Of a DNA stretch of 18,620 bases, positions 13,906 to 18,620 are shown one piece after another. How positions within the stretch are numbered: position 1 is the stretch's first letter; the number at the start of each line of letters is the position of its first letter. The notes under the pieces were generated by a model. That model was not told the DNA's origin, ran no database searches, and was given only the letters and a program-made list of their open reading frames with translations. A program made the position numbers and the translations under genes. Source of the DNA: a bacterium (GTDB lineage: Bacteria > JAHJDO01); NCBI GenBank assembly GCA_030671985.1, contig DAOVHI010000007.1:1-18620 (forward strand), written 5' to 3'.

Positions 13906-16745
13906 TGAAACAAGTGAAAATTTTCAAACTCTTCATCTTTTTACTGGTTATTATTGCGGCTTTCTCTGTTCTTAAATCATTGGGTCTGGTTCGCAGTAGC
14001 CCTGTTCCTTTGTATTGTGAACAGGCAAACTATGTTTTGGATATCAGCAGTGATTCTCTTAAGGGTAGAGCGGATTTTAAGGTGCGCTCGTTTCGCGGCG
14101 GCAAATTCCGTCTGCTTTCTTCCCATGTAGCTCTGACAGGGCTTACGATAAACGGAATGGAAAGACCTGTTATAGAAAAAGACGGATTTTATGTCGTTTC
14201 TATGAAACGCCGCAAAGAATCCATAATCAGTATAGAATTTGTAAAGAATATAGAAAAAATTGAGGGCAAACACAATCTTCGATTAGTTGTGCCGCGTGCC
14301 TCCAAAAACAGAATTGAATTACGCGGTATTCTAAATAGGCATGTTGTTTTAAACGGTCTGAGTTTTAACGAATTCGAGACTAAAGATATGCCAAAAAGCG
14401 TGTCTCTTATCCTGCCTCCTGCTAACGAAATTAATATCAATTGGCAGCGAAGCAAAACAGGTGCAAAAAAAGCCAGAATTTTTGCCAGTCGCTATAGTAT
14501 TGTGAAGATTGAAGATAACACTGCTTATTACAGGACCATATGCGATTATCATGTAAGGGACGGCTATATCTCCAGCCTGCGCTTGATACTGGCGGAAGAC
14601 TGTCGGGAAATAGAAGTGAAAGGAAGAGGTATCCATTTTACAAAGATAGAAAAAGAAGGCGGACAGCAAACAGTCCGCATAGATCTTGTTTCTCCATTAA
14701 AAGGGGAATATCGGCTGGAAATAAGTTATGCGATAGGATACAAAGACCGGATGTCCGAGATATTCACTGCACGACCGGTTGAAACTCTTAATGAAGATGA
14801 ATATATTGTTATAGGCAGCAGGGAAGAATTGCAGATCGTGGCAGTGGAAGAAACAGGTATGAGAGAAATCGCTCCGTCGGATGTTCCCGCTCAGTTAATC
14901 AAAGAAACAGATGTTCCTGTATTCAAGGCATATCATCACACCAATAACAAATATAGACTCAATCTGGTTTTTATTAGGTACGGACAGGCTGAGTCGGTTA
15001 GTACTGCTGTGGACGAGGCGGAATATGAGGTATATTTCTCTCCGTTGGGCAAAGAAATAGTGAGAGTTACTCTTCAGGTAAGAAATGCTGATAACCAGTT
15101 TATGACCATGAAATTACCTGGAGGAGCTGTCTTGTGTTCTGTTTATTCTATGGATAAACCCATCAAGCCGTTGCGTCTCAAAGACGAGACAATTTTGCTT
15201 CGTCTTGAAAAATCTATTGAAAGTTTTTCCGGTTACGTAACCTTTCCTATAGATATATGCTATATTCTTGATAGGAAAGCGCAGACGGACAAACAAGTAT
15301 CAGTTACTTTGCCTATTCTTGGAGTTCCTGCCTCATATCTTAAATGGCGACTTATTCTGCCGCAGGATAGTAAAATAAAATGGAAACAGATGAACGTTTC
15401 GAGAGTAGATCAGTTTGCCGATGAGAAGGTCGTGCGCATTTTAGAATACGCACGGGCTGTTGCTGCCGAAAACGAATCCGGTAGTATTTCTTGCGGCGAT
15501 CAATCTTATGTCATGGATGTTGAGGCCATGGATGTAGTTAGGGAGGTTACAAAGGGAAAATCACAAGCAGTCATGCCTAAACCACAGGTTATGGAAGAAA
15601 AATTTAAACAAATTGACTTCGGAAAATTGTATAAAAAAGTTGCTGATTATTCAACGAAAGTGGCTAAATCAGAAAGAAGCAGAATAGAAAGCAAAGAACA
15701 GAACATGAAGAGCGCAAAGATCAATGGGGATATTGTCATCAAACAAAAATTATCCGCAGGATATTCGCGTGAAGCCCAAAAAGCGTATAGATCCGGCCGT
15801 TTAAAAAAGGCCAGAAAAGATATTTCGCTGGCATTAGAGTCGAACATTGCCAGCAAAGGAGCGCTGCAACTGGGAGAAAACGTTCAGAGGCTGCTGCAGC
15901 GGAAAGAAGAAGTTGTTACGTCTAGTGCCCCTATAGGAGGGAAATTATCGGACAAGAAACTTAAAAGGATAAGTGAAGGGATGCAGAAGGAATCTCGTAT
16001 TAGGTCTCAGATTGAGACGTACAAAGAGAAACCGTATCTATTTGTCGCTGACACTCGTTCTTTACTGCTTCGCTACAATCTGTTTCTGGTACCTGATACT
16101 TTAAGTGGGAGCGGCGGCGAAATATTTAAGAACAGAGCAGAATCTCTTACTCAAACGGCTAACGATGAATATTCCAATTGGCAGAATACCGCCAATTTTT
16201 TTGATCTAAACAAATTTAATTCGGCAGGTTATAACAGAATGAATCTTGACTCTGTGCAGGAAAACACAATCATAGATATGCTGAATGAAGGCTACGACGC
16301 TGGGAATTTTTTGGCTTCAAATACTGTTAAAGTAAATGAAAACAGTGTATTAAATATCCCATTTGCCAGTTCTCAAGGCACAAAATATATCCGTGTTCAA
16401 CAGGTGATTGTAGACGACGAATACATAGATTTTTACGTTACTTTGCCGCGTCTCGGTTCTGACGGCAGTCTCATAGAAGACAAAACTGCCGTGCGTATTA
16501 AACGCGGACAGACCGCAGTATTAGGCGGCATATCCGGTTTAGTTGCCGGAGGAGCAAATAATACCGGTCTTGTCTTGACGCTCAACAGTGATATACTGGA
16601 GAAAATGACACAGAAAGAGGTGGAAAGCGTTTATGCCGTCAATCGTATGGATATCGCAATGCCGTTGGGAGAGACATATAAGTTTGAGAAACTGCTGGTC
16701 AAGGCAGATGAAAAGTTAACAATAACTATGGAGGTAACAAAATGA
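13905..16745 (+). CDS. Large membrane-anchored protein with TPR-like segment and secretin-like C-terminus; function unknown
   Basis: Up to 946 residues (TTG 13905), or 943 from GTG 13914. One N-terminal anchor or signal (about 6-28) suggests that the bulk lies outside the cytoplasm. Residues about 40-490 are strand-rich and align by eye, block by block, with the next gene's product. A helical TPR-like segment (SAGYSREAQKAYRSGRLKKA, about 617-665) follows. The C-terminus (about 810-895) contains TAVRIKRGQTAVLGGISG after a strand-rich stretch, resembling the conserved part of secretins, but without a recognisable whole secretin channel. I do not recognise the family. The start is uncertain: neither TTG 13905 nor GTG 13914 has a Shine-Dalgarno sequence, and the best promoter overlaps the first codon. 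Its stop overlaps the next start (ATGA), so the two are translationally coupled. Confidence 0.85.
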   Translation: MKQVKIFKLFIFLLVIIAAFSVLKSLGLVRSSPVPLYCEQANYVLDISSDSLKGRADFKVRSFRGGKFRLLSSHVALTGLTINGMERPVIEKDGFYVVSMKRRKESIISIEFVKNIEKIEGKHNLRLVVPRASKNRIELRGILNRHVVLNGLSFNEFETKDMPKSVSLILPPANEININWQRSKTGAKKARIFASRYSIVKIEDNTAYYRTICDYHVRDGYISSLRLILAEDCREIEVKGRGIHFTKIEKEGGQQTVRIDLVSPLKGEYRLEISYAIGYKDRMSEIFTARPVETLNEDEYIVIGSREELQIVAVEETGMREIAPSDVPAQLIKETDVPVFKAYHHTNNKYRLNLVFIRYGQAESVSTAVDEAEYEVYFSPLGKEIVRVTLQVRNADNQFMTMKLPGGAVLCSVYSMDKPIKPLRLKDETILLRLEKSIESFSGYVTFPIDICYILDRKAQTDKQVSVTLPILGVPASYLKWRLILPQDSKIKWKQMNVSRVDQFADEKVVRILEYARAVAAENESGSISCGDQSYVMDVEAMDVVREVTKGKSQAVMPKPQVMEEKFKQIDFGKLYKKVADYSTKVAKSERSRIESKEQNMKSAKINGDIVIKQKLSAGYSREAQKAYRSGRLKKARKDISLALESNIASKGALQLGENVQRLLQRKEEVVTSSAPIGGKLSDKKLKRISEGMQKESRIRSQIETYKEKPYLFVADTRSLLLRYNLFLVPDTLSGSGGEIFKNRAESLTQTANDEYSNWQNTANFFDLNKFNSAGYNRMNLDSVQENTIIDMLNEGYDAGNFLASNTVKVNENSVLNIPFASSQGTKYIRVQQVIVDDEYIDFYVTLPRLGSDGSLIEDKTAVRIKRGQTAVLGGISGLVAGGANNTGLVLTLNSDILEKMTQKEVESVYAVNRMDIAMPLGETYKFEKLLVKADEKLTITMEVTK
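16730..16735 (+). promoter_or_regulatory. Ribosome binding site of the second large anchored-protein gene
   Basis: GGAGGT lies inside the end of the upstream gene, 6 nt before ATG 16742, which overlaps the upstream TGA. It fixes the start of the right-edge gene and shows translational coupling. Confidence 0.8.
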
Positions 16746-18620
16746 ACGAGAAAGATAAAGGCAAGCCTGCTAGACTGACCGTGTCAAAAGAATCAATCCC
16801 TTCTTCAGCGGGGAAATCAGAAAAAAAACAGGAAGTTAGGGAAGGAAAGAAAAGAACGGGATGCTTGAAATACATTTTTTTATTTTTGCTCGTCGCGCTT
16901 ATTGCTGGAGCCGGTCTAAAAATATTCTCAGTAATTAATTACCAGTTAGCTGTACCTATCTCCGGCAATATAATATTAAAGTCCAGTTCCTACACAGGAA
17001 CTGCAAACGATGAAAACGCTGTTTTTACCATGAAGCTCAATTACGAAACATTTGCCAGATTTGGCTGGGTAAAGATTCCAATTCTGCCTGTTTCCGTGGC
17101 TGTAAGTGAAGTTACTTTAAACGGCAAACCTGTTTATCTTTATGCCGGAAGCCAATGGTACGAAATAATAACCAAACACAAGGGCAAAGGGATAATCGAA
17201 GCAAAATTTTCCATGAAGGTTCATGAGAAAGAAGGCGTGCGTCGTCTTTCTTTCGATGTTCCCCGCACCACAGCCACAAGTGCCGTAATAGAGATAAAGG
17301 GAGAGGAACTGGAAGTTGATGTAGTCAATTCTCAACATAAGGAACTAGTTGCGCAGGGGGAAAAGACAATACTCAAAGCTACCTATCCTCCAATAAATCG
17401 CATTGATTTAGTCTGGAAAAGGGCTCGTCCTGAACTTGAAGAGAAAGACGCGAGGCTCTATTCTGAGACCAATACTGTTTGTTCAATATTAGAAGGCTTA
17501 CTGCACTGTAATACTGTAGCCCGCTATTCCATATTGCGTTCGTGGATAAACGGTTTAAAACTGTCCATCCCGAAAGATGTCAATATTTTGTCCGTTACCG
17601 GAGACCGTATCCGCGACTGGAAAACAATAGAAATATCCGGTCGGCGTATGTTAGAAGTGGAATTCTCCTACAAGATCAAAGGTAATTATAAATTAAACAT
17701 TGTCTACGAAAAACCTATTAAGTTAGACGGCAGTATTTTGACTATCCCTGTTGTTCATAGTTTGGGTGTTGAGAGAGAAAAGGGATTCATCGGTATTGAG
17801 ACATTAACGGATGTAGAAGTTGCCACCGATAAAGCAGACGGCATCGTTGCCATAGACATCAACGAACTGCCTGTATTATTAAAAACCATGACTGCCCAGC
17901 CGTTGATTCTAGGCTATAAATACGTTGAACAGCCATACAGTCTTTCTCTTAATGTCAAACGCCATGAAGACATGTCTGTGCTTTCGCTTATAGCCGACAG
18001 CGCTCTGCACACGATAATGATGACATCCGATGGTCGGCGGCTTACCCGCGTTTTCTATTCCATACGCAATAACGGCAACCAGTTCATGCCTCTCTCTCTT
18101 CCTGAAGGCAGTGAATTATGGAGCGCCAGTATTGCAGGTAAATCAATCAAGGTCATGCAGGGAAAAAAGGGAGAATTGTTAATCCCTCTAATGGATGCTA
18201 CTCGAGGCAGCGGTTATGTTGGCGTAGAAGTTATTTATGCTGAAGATGGAACTAAACCCGACTTAAGGGGCAGGGGCAGCGCCGCTATACAATTACCTAC
18301 TCTTTCGGATATTCCCGTTATACATTTAATGTGCGAATTGTATTTGCCAAAGGAAGGCAAATATCGGAAGGGTGACTTTATTAGCGATGCTAAGATGGTG
18401 GATCAATTTTCTTCGGTCAGAACAGCTGCCGCGCCAGGGATGCCGCGTGTTTCTTCAGAACAAGCATCACGCCAGCTTCAGAATCAGGCAACGCGAAGAT
18501 TTGAGCAAAAGATAACAGCGACCGGCCGCACTCCTGTATCAATAAAGCTGCCACTAGACGGACAGCTTGTCAGATTTGAAAAGATACGTGTACTCAAAGA
18601 AAAAGTGAAAATAAGATGCA
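16742..18620 (+). CDS. Large membrane-anchored protein, paralogue of the preceding gene; 3' partial
   Basis: 626 codons are open from ATG 16742 to the window edge with no stop. A charged cytosolic tail of about 40 residues (many Lys/Arg) precedes one membrane helix (about 42-60). The rest appears strand-rich and extracytoplasmic. It aligns by eye with the preceding protein: EVTLNGKPV with GLTINGMERPV; VPR-----IEI with VPR----RIEL; YPPINRIDLVWKR with LPPANEININWQR; IKGNYKLNIVYE with LKGEYRLEISYA; SIRNNGNQFMPLSLPEGSEL with QVRNADNQFMTMKLPGGAVL. The pair therefore arose by duplication. Unlike the first copy, its anchor is preceded by a long basic tail. Arginine codons are mostly CGN (23 of 36 by hand count). 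The family and function are unknown; the two may form a complex in the envelope. Confidence 0.9.
   Translation, partial: MNEKDKGKPARLTVSKESIPSSAGKSEKKQEVREGKKRTGCLKYIFLFLLVALIAGAGLKIFSVINYQLAVPISGNIILKSSSYTGTANDENAVFTMKLNYETFARFGWVKIPILPVSVAVSEVTLNGKPVYLYAGSQWYEIITKHKGKGIIEAKFSMKVHEKEGVRRLSFDVPRTTATSAVIEIKGEELEVDVVNSQHKELVAQGEKTILKATYPPINRIDLVWKRARPELEEKDARLYSETNTVCSILEGLLHCNTVARYSILRSWINGLKLSIPKDVNILSVTGDRIRDWKTIEISGRRMLEVEFSYKIKGNYKLNIVYEKPIKLDGSILTIPVVHSLGVEREKGFIGIETLTDVEVATDKADGIVAIDINELPVLLKTMTAQPLILGYKYVEQPYSLSLNVKRHEDMSVLSLIADSALHTIMMTSDGRRLTRVFYSIRNNGNQFMPLSLPEGSELWSASIAGKSIKVMQGKKGELLIPLMDATRGSGYVGVEVIYAEDGTKPDLRGRGSAAIQLPTLSDIPVIHLMCELYLPKEGKYRKGDFISDAKMVDQFSSVRTAAAPGMPRVSSEQASRQLQNQATRRFEQKITATGRTPVSIKLPLDGQLVRFEKIRVLKEKVKIRC

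Noticed and set aside
13662-13913. Minus-strand open frame of 83 codons across the tRNA region
   Set aside because: Its product is the well-known artefact of translating tRNA genes (it contains VAQLDRA and SSVGRAP stretches); both tRNAs fold fully.
1-18620. CRISPR arrays, insertion sequences, prophage or integrase genes
   Set aside because: No regularly spaced direct repeats, transposase or integrase motifs were seen, despite the tRNA genes being possible integration sites.

Overview
The window reads as chromosome of an AT-rich, double-membraned (Gram-negative-type) bacterium. The diderm inference rests on an MCE/Mla lipid-transport set and the LptF/LptG lipopolysaccharide-export permeases. 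Several proteins are large, membrane-anchored and unfamiliar. Together with the fusion proteins here, this suggests an uncultivated or deep-branching lineage (PVC-superphylum, Omnitrophota or a similar candidate phylum). That placement is a guess, because no phylogenetic marker is present.

Left block (1-8236, + strand). This is a tightly packed co-directional run. It holds a giant FtsX-type permease entering from the left edge, whose visible N-terminus looks like the end of an M28 peptidase domain; an OPT-like polytopic transporter; a small PqqD-like protein; a miniature FtsX permease; a MacB/LolD-type ABC ATPase; and a membrane-anchored GAF-GGDEF diguanylate cyclase. Gaps are 3-33 nt. I read the first five as one putative envelope system with two unequal FtsX permeases sharing one ATPase, plus peptide-related parts. 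Its substrate is unknown.

Middle block (8240-13820, - strand, convergent with the left block). Reading in transcription order: tRNA-His(GTG), tRNA-Arg(TCG), mlaE, a PilZ-MlaF fusion ATPase, an MCE protein (mlaD) with an internal duplication and a strand-rich C-terminal domain, lptF and lptG. Lipid-transport and LPS-export genes therefore share one apparent transcription unit that starts with two tRNAs. The PilZ domain keeps its c-di-GMP-binding signatures, and a c-di-GMP synthase ends 3 nt from the operon's tail. Cyclic-di-GMP control of lipid transport is the most interesting hypothesis in the window.

Right block (13905-18620, + strand, divergent from the tRNAs). Two large, translationally coupled, membrane-anchored proteins are paralogues by eye. 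The first also has a TPR-like helical segment and a C-terminus with a secretin-like signature. The second runs off the right edge. Their function is unknown. They use more CGN arginine codons than the ABC ATPase of the left block.

There is no gene-free stretch longer than 300 bases. The longest gap (13821-13904) holds apparent divergent promoters. I saw no insertion sequence, CRISPR array, rRNA or phage gene.
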